From Treponema bryantii (GTDB lineage Bacteria; Spirochaetota; Spirochaetia; Treponematales; Treponemataceae), in the NCBI RefSeq assembly GCF_900113965.1, contig NZ_FORI01000006.1, positions 1-64,000 on the forward strand: a stretch of 64,000 nucleotides of DNA. The letters run 5' to 3'. A program made the translations under genes and the position numbers. Within the stretch, counting starts at the first letter, position 1; every line of letters begins with the position of its first letter. Of the stretch, positions 1 through 7,946 are shown in pieces. The notes beneath the pieces are model-generated. The model did no database searches. It saw only the letters and a program-made list of their open reading frames with translations, and was not told the DNA's origin.

Positions 1-258
1 TGTAATACCGAAAAGCAATGCAACCTGTAAATTTGAAAGATTATGCTCTTGTTGATAGTTTAGCACTTTTAGCTTAAATTCTCCGCTAAAATGTCGGGTT
101 GGTTTTGTAAATTTTCCATTTAATTTGTACTGGGCAATCCACTGTCTAATTTGACTTGAACTTACTCCATATGCTTTTTCTTGTTGTTCTGGACTTATAT
201 GTTCTTCAATATAGTCTAAGACAATCTTTAGTTTGAACTCTTCTGAGTATTTGGACAT
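1..258 (-). CDS. IS3-family transposase OrfA (partial, runs off the window start)
   Basis: The 86 readable residues begin MSKYSEEFKLKIV and hold two successive helix-turn-helix units of the kind found in the DNA-binding OrfA of IS3-family (IS150-like) elements: around residues 5-45 with SSSQIRQWIAQY, and again from about residue 57 with GEFKLKVLNY. OrfA binds the element ends and in this family is normally fused by -1 frameshifting to an integrase OrfB, which would lie beyond the window start. A GGAGGTGC Shine-Dalgarno lies just upstream of the ATG at 258. Whether the element is complete cannot be judged here. Confidence 0.8.
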   Translation of the reverse strand, partial: MSKYSEEFKLKIVLDYIEEHISPEQQEKAYGVSSSQIRQWIAQYKLNGKFTKPTRHFSGEFKLKVLNYQQEHNLSNLQVALLFGIT

Positions 259-288
259 AAAAAAAGCACCTCCTAAAGTGAACTTTAT

Positions 289-314
289 TTGTCCAACTTT
301 AGGGGTGCACTTCA
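289..314. mobile_element. terminal inverted repeat of the IS3-like element
   Basis: Read on the minus strand the end is TGAAGTGCACCCC followed by TAAAGTTGGACAA. It starts with TG and lies just upstream of the OrfA start, as expected for an IS3/IS150-group left end. The other end is outside the window, so the match between ends and the target duplication cannot be tested. Confidence 0.65.
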
Positions 315-345
315 ACTTCACTTCAAAGCCCGAGGATAATACAAT

Positions 346-1680
346 CTAGAACAGTTTTCTGCACTCGAGGTAGAAGCGTTTTTCGTCGGCCTCGCCCATG
401 CTAAAGCTCTTGCGTGGGAGAGGTCCTCTTCCGTTGATTGTTTCAAAGAAGCTGTCTTTGGCAATTGGCGGTAAAAGAATTCCAACTGCATTTTCGCGCT
501 CTCCGAGTTTGAGAGTTTCTTCGCTTCCGTGAATGTAATCAATTTCTGGAGCCTTTCCGTCAATCTTTGTTGAACTCTTAAGGAAAGAATCAATCTCTGG
601 CTGAAGTCTTGCAACTGCGAGCTCTTTAATATCAGTTTCCAAAAGCACGTATTTTTGTGATCCGTCTAATTTATAGGCAAATCCAAAATCAGCAGAAGAA
701 GCCTTTACTGCAGCTTCAAGTTCAGCGGCTCCGGCAACTTCGCTTACATTTCCGCCAAGCTTATCTGCAAGATACAAAATCAGACTCTTAACATCGCTGT
801 CAAAAATTACGCGGTGAATTGGCTCAAAGGTAAGGCCTGTGTCGTAAATGTTTACAATTTCAACAAGTGCATAACGTACAGGGCATTCCTTCAATGCAGC
901 CTCATCAGCTCCACCTTCAATAAGTTTTGCCTTGTGTTCATCCCAAACAGCCTTTGCTGTTGCCAGAGAGTGGTTTCCGTCTCCTACTGCAAAAAGGAAG
1001 GTAGAACCATCTGCCGCACGGTTTGCATCTGCAATCTTAGAAACTGCTTCTGTTACTCCTGCAATCTCAGCTTCGCTTTCTACAGCCCAGCCTGTGATTG
1101 AACCGCCGTTACACATCAGCTGGCCATCATAAAGAGGGGCTTTTGCTTTTACAGCGTTGCCGGTTCCACCAACAAGAATATCTTCCTTATCATTTACAAG
1201 CAGCATAATGTGTGGGAGTTCAAGAGGAGCTCCGCGACGAATCTCCATACGTGGAGGAATGCGCTCTACGATTGTAGCTTCTGTGGCGCGGATATTTGCC
1301 TTGCTGAATGGCTTCCATTCATAGGTCTCAAGGTCAATCTGGGCAACAAGACCCTTGCGGGTGCGTCCAAATGCTGTTTTTCTTTCTATATATATCATGC
1401 AATTTCGAGGTTCAGCGAAGACCCCGCTATCAAGATATTCTTTCATTGTTTTTCTGATTTTTTCAATTCTGGCAGGTTTATCAGGAGAGTTCAGATAAAC
1501 TTCTGGCAAAATCAGATTCAATGTGGAAGGCTTACCGGCAGCAGCGGCCTCGGCGCGTTTCCAGTAATCAAGGTCCTGTGTGTACTGATCGCAAGCAATT
1601 ACAGACCAGCTCGATACATCAATGTTTTTGGGCAAGAGGATTTCCGGTATGCGGATTCCGTATTCTTCAATCTTTTTCAT
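346..1680 (-). CDS. DUF1015 family protein
   Basis: A 444-residue protein matching the DUF1015 family in length and character: start region MKKIEEYGIRIPEILLP, an early SVIACDQYTQD motif, a central GDGNHSLATAKAVW motif (about residue 235) and a C-terminal HGSEE motif. DUF1015 proteins are widespread, probably cytosolic, and have no settled function. It is divergent from rpoN with only 47 bp between the two ATGs, and its stop lies 32 bp from the IS end. There is no Shine-Dalgarno; a TATACT hexamer ends 7 nt before the ATG, so a leaderless mRNA is likely. Confidence 0.85.
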   Translation of the reverse strand: MKKIEEYGIRIPEILLPKNIDVSSWSVIACDQYTQDLDYWKRAEAAAAGKPSTLNLILPEVYLNSPDKPARIEKIRKTMKEYLDSGVFAEPRNCMIYIERKTAFGRTRKGLVAQIDLETYEWKPFSKANIRATEATIVERIPPRMEIRRGAPLELPHIMLLVNDKEDILVGGTGNAVKAKAPLYDGQLMCNGGSITGWAVESEAEIAGVTEAVSKIADANRAADGSTFLFAVGDGNHSLATAKAVWDEHKAKLIEGGADEAALKECPVRYALVEIVNIYDTGLTFEPIHRVIFDSDVKSLILYLADKLGGNVSEVAGAAELEAAVKASSADFGFAYKLDGSQKYVLLETDIKELAVARLQPEIDSFLKSSTKIDGKAPEIDYIHGSEETLKLGERENAVGILLPPIAKDSFFETINGRGPLPRKSFSMGEADEKRFYLECRKLF

Positions 1681-1687
1681 ATTTGCA

Positions 1688-1693
1688 AGTATA
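1688..1693 (-). promoter_or_regulatory. -10 hexamer of DUF1015 gene, leaderless spacing
   Basis: On the minus strand TATACT is followed by exactly 7 nt and then the ATG at 1680, placing the expected transcription start at the start codon. The -35 position, TAGCAT at 17 bp spacing, is poor, so the assignment rests on the -10 and the missing Shine-Dalgarno. Confidence 0.5.
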
Positions 1694-1711
1694 CAGTTTG
1701 AAAGCCTTTTA

Positions 1712-1720
1712 TGCTATAAT
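1712..1720 (+). promoter_or_regulatory. extended -10 promoter of rpoN, leaderless spacing
   Basis: TGCTATAAT is a full extended -10 element (TG, one base, consensus TATAAT). Seven nt (CAAAAAG) separate it from the ATG at 1728. No recognisable -35 is present, which an extended -10 tolerates. Transcription should start at or within 1 nt of the start codon. Confidence 0.65.
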
Positions 1721-1727
1721 CAAAAAG

Positions 1728-3143
1728 ATGAGTAATTCTCTGTCTCAGAATCAAAAGCAGGTTCAAAAACAGATTCAGCGTCTCTCTCAGGTTCAGATTA
1801 CCGCATTGAATTATCTGGCAATGGGTAATGAAGATTTGCGCGAAGAAATTTATCGTGCCGCTGGAGAAAACCCTGCAATTGAAATTGTGCGAGAGGCAGA
1901 CAATAACCGCTATTCATCTCACTATGCTAATTCGCAGGCTTCTGATTCTTATCAGCAGATTCTGGAAAATCAGGAAGATTATGGGGAGACGCTTCAGGCG
2001 CATCTTTTACATCAGTTAAATTCAATGAAGATTTCTGATGAAGAAAATGATCTTTGTACACGCCTTATTTATAATCTTGATAAAAATGGATTTTATGGCT
2101 CGATGCTTTCACCTGAATCTTTTTTGCCAAGAAAAAATCCTGCTGCAGAAAAACAGCTTTTGGAACGCTGCTTAAAAATTGTTCAGTCGCTTGATCCTGT
2201 TGGAACCTGCTGCCGTACTCCAGAAGAAAGTCTTTTGATTCAGGCACAGCTTTCAGAAGAGGCAGATCCGCTTGCTATTTTTATTCTTGATGGTCATCTT
2301 GATTTTCTGAACCCGCCGGAGCCTGCAAAAATCTGCCGCAAGCTCATAGACTTTAGAGACGCCTGGCACAAAAAAGCTTTTGCTTCTCAGACCGCGCTCG
2401 ACACCCTCCCGCTCACAGAAGCCACCGCCGCGTCCGCGCTAAAGTTTATCCTTTCCCTGAACCCGCACCCGGCCCAGGGCTACAACAGCGAAGCCAGCCC
2501 CGACACTTCTCAGCCAGACGTTGTACTCACCGTGACACGCGAACCTGGCCCTGCCACCGACGACTTCAGCCGCGGCGTCGTTTCCTGCAATAATGACTGC
2601 CACTTTCAGATTAAATATGCCTCTGGTGCGCTTCCCGAGATCCGCATTTCGCCGGACTTTAAGCTTGACCGTGAAAACGTTGCCAAGGCACAGGCTTTAA
2701 TTAATTCCCTGCAATTCCGTGAATCTACGATAGTAGAGCAGGGCTGCGCAATTGTAGCCGCTCAGAAAAACTTTTTCCTTAAGGGGCCAGGTCACCTTGC
2801 CGTTCTTACCCGCCGTTCAATTGCAAACGAGCTTGGAATCCACGAGTCCACCGTGTCCCGCACAACCGCGCGCTCCGGCAGAAAATTTATTCAGACTGAA
2901 TGGGGACTGTTCCCGGCGTGGTACTTTTTTACTTCCGGTGTTTCCAGCAGCGACGGCCAGCGCCAGATTTCCTCAGAAAGAATCAAACAAAAAATGCAGG
3001 CTATACTTAGCCGCCCCGAAAATCAAAATCTCTCCGACCGCGAACTAACCGAGCTGTTAAATAAGAAGGGCGCGAAAATTGCCCGCCGTACGGTAGCAAA
3101 ATATCGCGCCCAACTAGGTTTAAAAAACTCGTATAAAAGGTAG
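1728..3143 (+). CDS. rpoN: RNA polymerase sigma-54 factor
   Basis: A 471-residue sigma-54, the alternative factor that reads -24/-12 promoters and needs an AAA+ activator. Region I is the glutamine-rich start (SLSQNQKQVQKQ) with ALNYLAMGNEDLREEI and the ENPAIE motif; the core-binding region follows; the helix-turn-helix is near SIANELGIHESTVSR; the RpoN box ARRTVAKYR is 14 residues from the end. The reading frame is open further upstream, but the first residue of the family N-terminus is the ATG at 1728, directly behind an extended -10. The stretch about 2390-2620 is visibly richer in G and C than the rest of the gene. The hibernation-factor gene follows on the opposite strand, as part of a familiar rpoN/hpf neighbourhood. 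Confidence 0.95.
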   Translation: MSNSLSQNQKQVQKQIQRLSQVQITALNYLAMGNEDLREEIYRAAGENPAIEIVREADNNRYSSHYANSQASDSYQQILENQEDYGETLQAHLLHQLNSMKISDEENDLCTRLIYNLDKNGFYGSMLSPESFLPRKNPAAEKQLLERCLKIVQSLDPVGTCCRTPEESLLIQAQLSEEADPLAIFILDGHLDFLNPPEPAKICRKLIDFRDAWHKKAFASQTALDTLPLTEATAASALKFILSLNPHPAQGYNSEASPDTSQPDVVLTVTREPGPATDDFSRGVVSCNNDCHFQIKYASGALPEIRISPDFKLDRENVAKAQALINSLQFRESTIVEQGCAIVAAQKNFFLKGPGHLAVLTRRSIANELGIHESTVSRTTARSGRKFIQTEWGLFPAWYFFTSGVSSSDGQRQISSERIKQKMQAILSRPENQNLSDRELTELLNKKGAKIARRTVAKYRAQLGLKNSYKR

Positions 3144-3145
3144 AA

Positions 3146-3433
3146 CTATTTGCCCTGAACCTTGTCCTTTTCCTTCTTGATCTTGTTATCAAGTACATCC
3201 ATCATTTTGTTCAATGCTGCACCGAAATCAAAATCATCACCAGAAACGTGAGCAGATGTTCCCCATTTAAAGTTTATAGTTGTATCAAAAATGTAGGCTT
3301 TATCCTGTTTAACCTTTATAAGTAAATCTACAATCAGATCATCAGCATAAGCAATTCTCTTAAGCTTTGATTCAATCATTTCAGACTGCTTTGGTTGAAG
3401 TGTAAATCCTACTGCGGTAATTGATGGTGTCAT
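3146..3433 (-). CDS. hpf: ribosome hibernation-promoting factor / RaiA family protein
   Basis: A 95-residue short-form S30AE protein: MTPSITAVGFTLQPKQSEMIESKLKRI, then a basic and acidic C-terminal helix ending KKEKDKVQGK. Short HPF proteins bind the 30S decoding region and help inactivate ribosomes in stationary phase. The substrate-contacting detail cannot be read from this alone and the N-terminus is divergent, so the family call is stronger than the exact role. A GAGGAG Shine-Dalgarno lies 7 nt before the ATG. Its place next to rpoN and near hprK/ptsH mirrors the rpoN-hpf-PTS clusters of other bacteria. It is convergent with rpoN, 2 bp between stops. Confidence 0.75.
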   Translation of the reverse strand: MTPSITAVGFTLQPKQSEMIESKLKRIAYADDLIVDLLIKVKQDKAYIFDTTINFKWGTSAHVSGDDFDFGAALNKMMDVLDNKIKKEKDKVQGK

Positions 3434-3448
3434 AGTAGTCTCCTCGGG

Positions 3449-3468
3449 GAAGTAAATTACTTTACTTC
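3449..3468. repeat. perfect inverted repeat upstream of hpf
   Basis: GAAGTAAA, four spacer bases, TTTACTTC: an 8-bp perfect palindrome 15-35 bp in front of the hpf start, in its untranslated leader or promoter. It could be an operator or a hairpin near the ribosome binding site. The rest of 3434-3582 holds no gene and nothing else convincing. Confidence 0.4.
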
Positions 3469-3582
3469 GGCTGTAAGTATTGTAGCGCCTGCATACGCAG
3501 ACAGATGATTAACTCATCACCATAATAGTAACACGGGTTTTGCGAAAAAACAAATTTAGATTTAGAAAAAATCATCGTAGTA

Positions 3583-3611
3583 TTGCTAAAATATCTTAAA
3601 CTGTGTATAGT
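3583..3611 (+). promoter_or_regulatory. sigma-70 promoter of hprK, leaderless spacing
   Basis: TTGCTA (3583-3588), 17-bp spacer, TATAGT (3606-3611), then 7 nt to the ATG at 3619. No Shine-Dalgarno precedes the ATG. This is one of the clearest leaderless promoters in the window. Confidence 0.75.
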
Positions 3612-3618
3612 AAACTAT

Positions 3619-4608
3619 ATGGCAGATAAGAAATTCACAGTTCTGGATTTGCTTGACCTCGAACTTTCGGGACACGATGCCCTTGATTTAAAGTGTATCG
3701 CCGGCCGTCGCGGTTTACCTCGTGCAATTACAGTACCTGAATTAAACAGACCAGGCCTTGCGCTTTCGGGATTCTACGAATCTTTTGCCAGTAACCGTGT
3801 TCAGGTTTTTGGTCGCGGTGAAACTGCTTATCTTCAAAAGCTTCACAAAGAAAAAAATACCGATTCAATCAGAAACTTCTTCCGCTCTCAAATGCCTTGC
3901 TGTATTTTCACTTACAATCTTGAGCCTACAGAAGATTTCCGTAAGATTGCTGAAGAAAGCTATTGTCCGCTTCTTCAAACAAGTCTTACTTCTACAGAAT
4001 TTTCTAACCGTATTATCCGTGTATTTGCAAATCAGTTTGCTCCACGTCAGACTCTGCACGGCGTTCTTGTTGAAGTTTACGGTATTGGTATTTTGCTTTC
4101 GGGTCACTCCGGAGTTGGTAAAAGTGAAACTGCCCTTGAGCTTGTAGAACGTGGTCACCGCCTTGTAGCAGATGATATTATTGAAATCCGCTGTGTAAAC
4201 GGAAACATCATTCTTGGACGCGGTGCAAACTCTGTTATCAGCCACCATATGGAAATTCGTGGTCTTGGTATCATCAACATCTCTCAGCTTTATGGTGTTG
4301 GTGCCATCCGTGATCAGAAGGAAGTTCAACTTATTGTTCAACTTGAAGACTGGAACTCTGCCAAGGCTTATGACCGTCTTGGAACAGAGCAGAAATATAA
4401 GGAGCTTTTAGGAGTTAAAGTTCCTGTACTTGAGATTCCGGTTCGTCCGGGTCGAAACCTTCCTATTATTATTGAGGCTGCCGCTATGAACGAGCGTCTT
4501 AAGAATATGGGATATAACTCTGCTAAGGACTTCAATCAGAATGTTCTTAAATGGATTGAAACTGGAGAAGCGCAGGCCGTTTATAACGGTAATGATGATT
4601 CTTACTAA
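3619..4608 (+). CDS. hprK: HPr kinase/phosphorylase
   Basis: A 329-residue HprK that phosphorylates HPr on its regulatory serine with ATP and reverses the reaction with phosphate. The Walker A loop is GHSGVGKSETALELVERGH (about residues 160-178), followed by the ADD motif of the HprK family and the signature region MEIRGLGIINI. The N-terminal domain of roughly 130 residues is the usual poorly conserved one. The start at ATG 3619 gives MADKKFTVLDLLDLELSG, and a strong promoter ends 7 nt upstream, so longer frames are not used. ptsH follows after 39 bp. In spirochaetes this pair generally serves regulation rather than a full sugar phosphotransferase system, and no PTS enzyme is seen here. Confidence 0.95.
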   Translation: MADKKFTVLDLLDLELSGHDALDLKCIAGRRGLPRAITVPELNRPGLALSGFYESFASNRVQVFGRGETAYLQKLHKEKNTDSIRNFFRSQMPCCIFTYNLEPTEDFRKIAEESYCPLLQTSLTSTEFSNRIIRVFANQFAPRQTLHGVLVEVYGIGILLSGHSGVGKSETALELVERGHRLVADDIIEIRCVNGNIILGRGANSVISHHMEIRGLGIINISQLYGVGAIRDQKEVQLIVQLEDWNSAKAYDRLGTEQKYKELLGVKVPVLEIPVRPGRNLPIIIEAAAMNERLKNMGYNSAKDFNQNVLKWIETGEAQAVYNGNDDSY

Positions 4609-4647
4609 AAATAGATCATAAGGCAGAAGGCTGCCAAGGAAAGGGAT

Positions 4648-4914
4648 ATGATTGAAAAGATTTTAACAGTTCAGAACAGAGCAGGTATTCACGCAAGACC
4701 AGCTGCAATTATTGCTCAGACTTCAAACAAGTTTGAAAGCGAAATTACTCTCACTCGTGATGGAGCAACTGTAAATGCAAAATCTATTATGGGTGTAATT
4801 GCAATGGGTGCGGGTTACAATACTCAGCTCACAATGCAGGTTGTTGGTCCAGATGAATCAGAAGCCGCTTCTGTAATCGAGGAGCTTTTTAACAGCCGCT
4901 TCGAAGAAGACTAA
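4648..4914 (+). CDS. ptsH: phosphocarrier protein HPr
   Basis: An 88-residue HPr with the phosphohistidine site in GIHARPA (His15) and the regulatory serine in AKSIMGV (about Ser46), the target of the kinase encoded just upstream. The end is unusually acidic (SRFEED). A good Shine-Dalgarno, AAGGAAAGGG, precedes the ATG. Probably cotranscribed with hprK and followed 21 bp later by lexA. Confidence 0.95.
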   Translation: MIEKILTVQNRAGIHARPAAIIAQTSNKFESEITLTRDGATVNAKSIMGVIAMGAGYNTQLTMQVVGPDESEAASVIEELFNSRFEED

Positions 4915-4935
4915 TAAAAAATCAGGAGGTTAAAA

Positions 4936-5547
4936 ATGAGAGGCATTACAGATCGTCAGAAAGAAGTTTTAAATTTTATTTCGTCTTATACTGAAGAAAA
5001 TTCTTATCCTCCAACAGTTCGTGATATCAGTGAACATTTTGGAATTTCTCTGCGCGCTGTTCAGGATCATATTCTGGCACTTCAGAAAAAAGGCTTCCTT
5101 TCTCAGAGCCAGAAAAAGGCCCGTTCAATTCGTGTCCTCTCAGATTGCCGCGATAAGGAACCAGAAACTTATATCAGCAAGGTACCACTTCTTGGAACTG
5201 TTGCTGCAGGCAAACCTCTTTTAAGTGAAGAAAATCTTGATGGCTATGTAAATCTTACAGAGCCTTTTGTACGTCCTGGTAAAAGCTATTTTGCTTTGCG
5301 CGTTCGTGGCCAGAGTATGATTAATGCCGGCATCTTAGACGGTGACCTTGCTGTTGTAGAGCAGGCTTCAACTGCTCAGGACGGCCAGATTATTGTTGCC
5401 GTTATTGATGATGCAATTACTCTTAAGCGCTATTACAAGGAAGCAGAAAGAATCCGTCTTCAGCCGGAGAATCCCCAGTTCCAGGCAATTTATTGCACAG
5501 ATGTTCGCATTGTTGGAATCCTTGCTAATATCGTAAGAACTTACTAA
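4936..5547 (+). CDS. lexA: SOS repressor LexA
   Basis: A 203-residue repressor of the SOS regulon. The N-terminal winged helix is TDRQKEVLNFISSY through SLRAVQDHILALQKKG; the self-cleavage site is the Ala-Gly in GTVAAGKP; the catalytic Ser is in RGQSMINAGI and the Lys in AITLKRYY. All residues needed for RecA-stimulated autocleavage are present. AGGAGG lies 7 nt before the ATG. It lies between ptsH and holA on the same strand. No LexA operator is proposed, since the box of this group is not one I can recognise reliably. Confidence 0.93.
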   Translation: MRGITDRQKEVLNFISSYTEENSYPPTVRDISEHFGISLRAVQDHILALQKKGFLSQSQKKARSIRVLSDCRDKEPETYISKVPLLGTVAAGKPLLSEENLDGYVNLTEPFVRPGKSYFALRVRGQSMINAGILDGDLAVVEQASTAQDGQIIVAVIDDAITLKRYYKEAERIRLQPENPQFQAIYCTDVRIVGILANIVRTY

Positions 5548-5578
5548 AACATAAACTTACTAACGGTCGTTAATATAC

Positions 5579-6553
5579 ATGGCAGCAATTAGTCCTATCT
5601 ATCTTTACACCGGTCCTGAATTTGGTAAACGCAATGAAGCTGTAGATGCAGTAAAGGCTGCGCACAAAAAACAGTTCGGTGTAATTGATGAACATTCTTT
5701 TTATCTTCTCGAAACTCCTCTCAGCGAAGTAATGACTATTCTTCAAAGTGGTACTCTTTTCTCTGATGGAGTTTGTGTTGTCTGCCGTAATGCTGAGCTT
5801 ATTAAAAAGAAAGATGAGATTCAGATGATTGCAGACTGGCTGCAAAATCCAGATCCTTCTGCAATCCTTATTCTTATTTCTGATGAAGTTGCTGTAGATT
5901 CAAAGCTTGAAAAACTTGTTCCAACACCAAACCGTAAAAAGTTCTGGGAAATGTTTGAAAGCGACAAGCTTCCTTGGGTAACAAGTTATTTCAGTAAAAA
6001 CGGTTACCGCATTGAACAGAGTGCGGCAAAACTGATTCTTGAATTAATTGAAAATAATACTCAGTCGCTTGCGGCTGAATGTTCACGCTTTTTTGTTCTC
6101 TTTCCAAAAGACCACGAAATTACAGAAGCAGATGTCGATTCTGTTCTTACTCACAGCCGCGAAGAAAATGCATTCAGCCTTTTCCGTGAGCTTGCTAACA
6201 GTGCAGATCCTGCTCCAGTACGTTTGGAAAAAGGTCTTCAGATTCTTCAGAAAATCAGACTTTCAAAAGAAAACTCTTCTGTAATGATTATTGCAGGTCT
6301 TGCTTCCTGCTTTAGAAAACTTGAGGACTGGCATAAACGTGGTGAAGCTGCTATTCCACAGACTATGCTTCAGAAACAATATAGAAGTGCGGCTAAAGTG
6401 TGGGAGTTAAAACATACGGCAGCTATCCTTGCGGTGCTTGCCTCTACCGACATGGAGATTCGCTCCGGCGGAGCTCAGATGGAGGATGTGTTACTTCAAA
6501 AAATGCTTTACGAAATAGTAATCAAAAATGGCGCTCAGTTGTCTTCGTATTAG
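5579..6553 (+). CDS. holA: DNA polymerase III delta subunit
   Basis: A 324-residue delta subunit of the clamp loader, which opens the beta sliding clamp. The start AISPIYLYTGPEFGKRNEAVDAV and the three-domain length fit HolA, with the C-terminal collar helices ending MLYEIVIKNGAQLSSY. The family is poorly conserved, so the call rests on overall pattern. The gene begins 31 bp after lexA. No Shine-Dalgarno is visible before the ATG, and a TAATAT lies only 2 nt upstream, too close to serve the same ATG as a -10; initiation is unexplained. The stop overlaps that of the convergent downstream gene by 4 bp. Confidence 0.8.
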   Translation: MAAISPIYLYTGPEFGKRNEAVDAVKAAHKKQFGVIDEHSFYLLETPLSEVMTILQSGTLFSDGVCVVCRNAELIKKKDEIQMIADWLQNPDPSAILILISDEVAVDSKLEKLVPTPNRKKFWEMFESDKLPWVTSYFSKNGYRIEQSAAKLILELIENNTQSLAAECSRFFVLFPKDHEITEADVDSVLTHSREENAFSLFRELANSADPAPVRLEKGLQILQKIRLSKENSSVMIIAGLASCFRKLEDWHKRGEAAIPQTMLQKQYRSAAKVWELKHTAAILAVLASTDMEIRSGGAQMEDVLLQKMLYEIVIKNGAQLSSY

Positions 6554-6771
6554 AACTCAATCTTATTCAACAAATCTTTTAGAGCCTTAATTTCATCTTC
6601 CGTAAATGTAGATCCCTTTCCCATCTTCTGATGGTCTGGCGACCAGCTGCGCAAATCATACTTAGCAGGTCTTCCGCCCCAGGAAACCAGGTTCAGCTCA
6701 AGATTCCATCCCCCTTTTCCTTCAGCCACAGTTCCCAGATTCTTTTCAATCTTAAATGAGAAGTCATCCAT
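6550..6771 (-). CDS. YdbC-like PC4-type single-stranded DNA-binding protein
   Basis: A 73-residue protein, MDDFSFKIEKNLGTVAEG through ELNLVSWGGRPAKYDLRSWSPDHQKMGKGSTF, which is the PC4/YdbC fold seen in many Firmicutes and Treponema. Family members bind single-stranded nucleic acid as dimers; the physiological role is unsettled. TGGAGG precedes the ATG by 7 nt. Convergent with holA. Confidence 0.8.
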   Translation of the reverse strand: MDDFSFKIEKNLGTVAEGKGGWNLELNLVSWGGRPAKYDLRSWSPDHQKMGKGSTFTEDEIKALKDLLNKIEF

Positions 6772-6787
6772 TTTATGCCTCCATATA

Positions 6788-6838
6788 CGGTGGTTGAGCC
6801 TGCGGTCCCTGAGCCTAGTCGAAGGGTCGAAACCACCG
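6788..6838. repeat. dispersed palindromic repeat, family A, copy 1
   Basis: Arms CGGTGGTTGAG and TCGAAACCACCG enclose an inner palindrome around the GGTCCCTGAGC / TAGTCGAAGGG core. Four related copies occur in the window, at 8649, 13315, 45700 and 50259. It lies between divergent genes. Confidence 0.75.
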
Positions 6839-6890
6839 CAGACTTCAAATGTTTTTATCTATTTAAATTATCGTTGTAAGATTAGAAATA

Positions 6891-6912
6891 ATATAGTAAA
6901 ATTATACTATAT
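6891..6912. promoter_or_regulatory. AT-rich inverted repeat in the promoter region of the lipoprotein operon
   Basis: ATATAGTA, 6 bp, TACTATAT, 25-46 bp upstream of the ATG at 6937. A possible -10, TATACT at 6903-6908, lies inside the right arm, so a protein bound to the palindrome would block it. No convincing -35 is visible. Confidence 0.35.
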
Positions 6913-6936
6913 ATATATCTTAAACGTGAGGTAAAT

Positions 6937-7944
6937 ATGAAGAAAGTTTATATAACCCTTCTTTCTATTTTCACTCTTCTGTTCTTTATTTCCTGCGGTT
7001 CAAAACCTGCTGCAGAAGATACAACAGCCCCAGAGGCTCCAGATGTAACAGAAGCTGTTGAAGATTTATCAGAAAATATTGCCGATGAAGGTCTTTCAGA
7101 AGCTGCTAAACTTGCACAGCTTATGGAACAGATTAATGAAGCAAGACAAGCTGCTATTGAAGCTGGTGCCGATAAAAACTGTCCAGATCAGATGAACAAG
7201 CTTGACTACCTGCTCGCAGGTCTTAAAGATAGCGATGATCCAGAAGGCGCAGCAAAATCAATTATCGACAGATATAATCTTCTTGCAAATTACAGTTCTG
7301 CTCTAGAAGCAAAGAAAGAAATTGATGATAACGACTATGCATCTTATGCACAGAACAACTACGACAGAGGTGTTGATAACCTTGCTAAAGTAGACGCAGC
7401 ATTCGATTCTGGTTCTGATGATTTTGATAAGTCTGTTTTTGTAAATGCTGAAAATGCTCTTAAAGAGTTCAACACAGTAATCAACGTTGCTTACAAGAAG
7501 ATTGCTAAAGAAGAACGCGAAGCTGCAATGGAAGCAAAGAAAAATGCCGACAGTGTAAAAGCTGGTGTTGCACGCAAAACAGAATACAACGAAGCTGCAG
7601 ACCTTATTCAGTCTGGCGACTCTCTCTACTCAATGCAGAACGCAAAGAAAGCTGCAGAAAAGTACAAGGACGCAAACGTTAAGTTCACATACCTTTATCA
7701 GGATGTTGCAGCAAAACGTGCTGCTGCTCAGGCTGCAATTGAAGAAGCAAAGAAGCGTGTAGCAGAAAGTGAAAAGTTTGCTGAAGAAGCAGATGTCAAG
7801 GCTCCAATCACAGAACAGGTTGAAGGTATTGAAGATGAAGATGCTGTTCTCCTTGAAGCAGATGACTACGAAGATCCTGAAGATGCCGAAGCTGATATTG
7901 CTGAAGAGCTTGAAGATGATATTGATGAATCGGAGGCTAAGTAA
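6937..7944 (+). CDS. lipoprotein with charged helical repeats, function unknown
   Basis: A 335-residue protein with a type II signal peptide: MKKVYITLLSIFTLLFFISC, lipobox FISC with Cys20 as the modified residue. After a Pro/Ala/acidic linker it is almost entirely alpha-helical, rich in Ala, Glu and Lys with coiled-coil potential (KEEREAAMEAKKNAD, AKRAAAQAAIEEAKKRV), and ends in a strongly acidic tail (DEDAVLLEADDYEDPEDAE). It is anchored to a membrane facing the periplasm. GTGAGG is the Shine-Dalgarno. The next gene, 2 bp downstream, encodes another exported helical protein, so the two probably work together in the envelope. I do not recognise a named family. Confidence 0.75.
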   Translation: MKKVYITLLSIFTLLFFISCGSKPAAEDTTAPEAPDVTEAVEDLSENIADEGLSEAAKLAQLMEQINEARQAAIEAGADKNCPDQMNKLDYLLAGLKDSDDPEGAAKSIIDRYNLLANYSSALEAKKEIDDNDYASYAQNNYDRGVDNLAKVDAAFDSGSDDFDKSVFVNAENALKEFNTVINVAYKKIAKEEREAAMEAKKNADSVKAGVARKTEYNEAADLIQSGDSLYSMQNAKKAAEKYKDANVKFTYLYQDVAAKRAAAQAAIEEAKKRVAESEKFAEEADVKAPITEQVEGIEDEDAVLLEADDYEDPEDAEADIAEELEDDIDESEAK

Positions 7945-7946
7945 TT

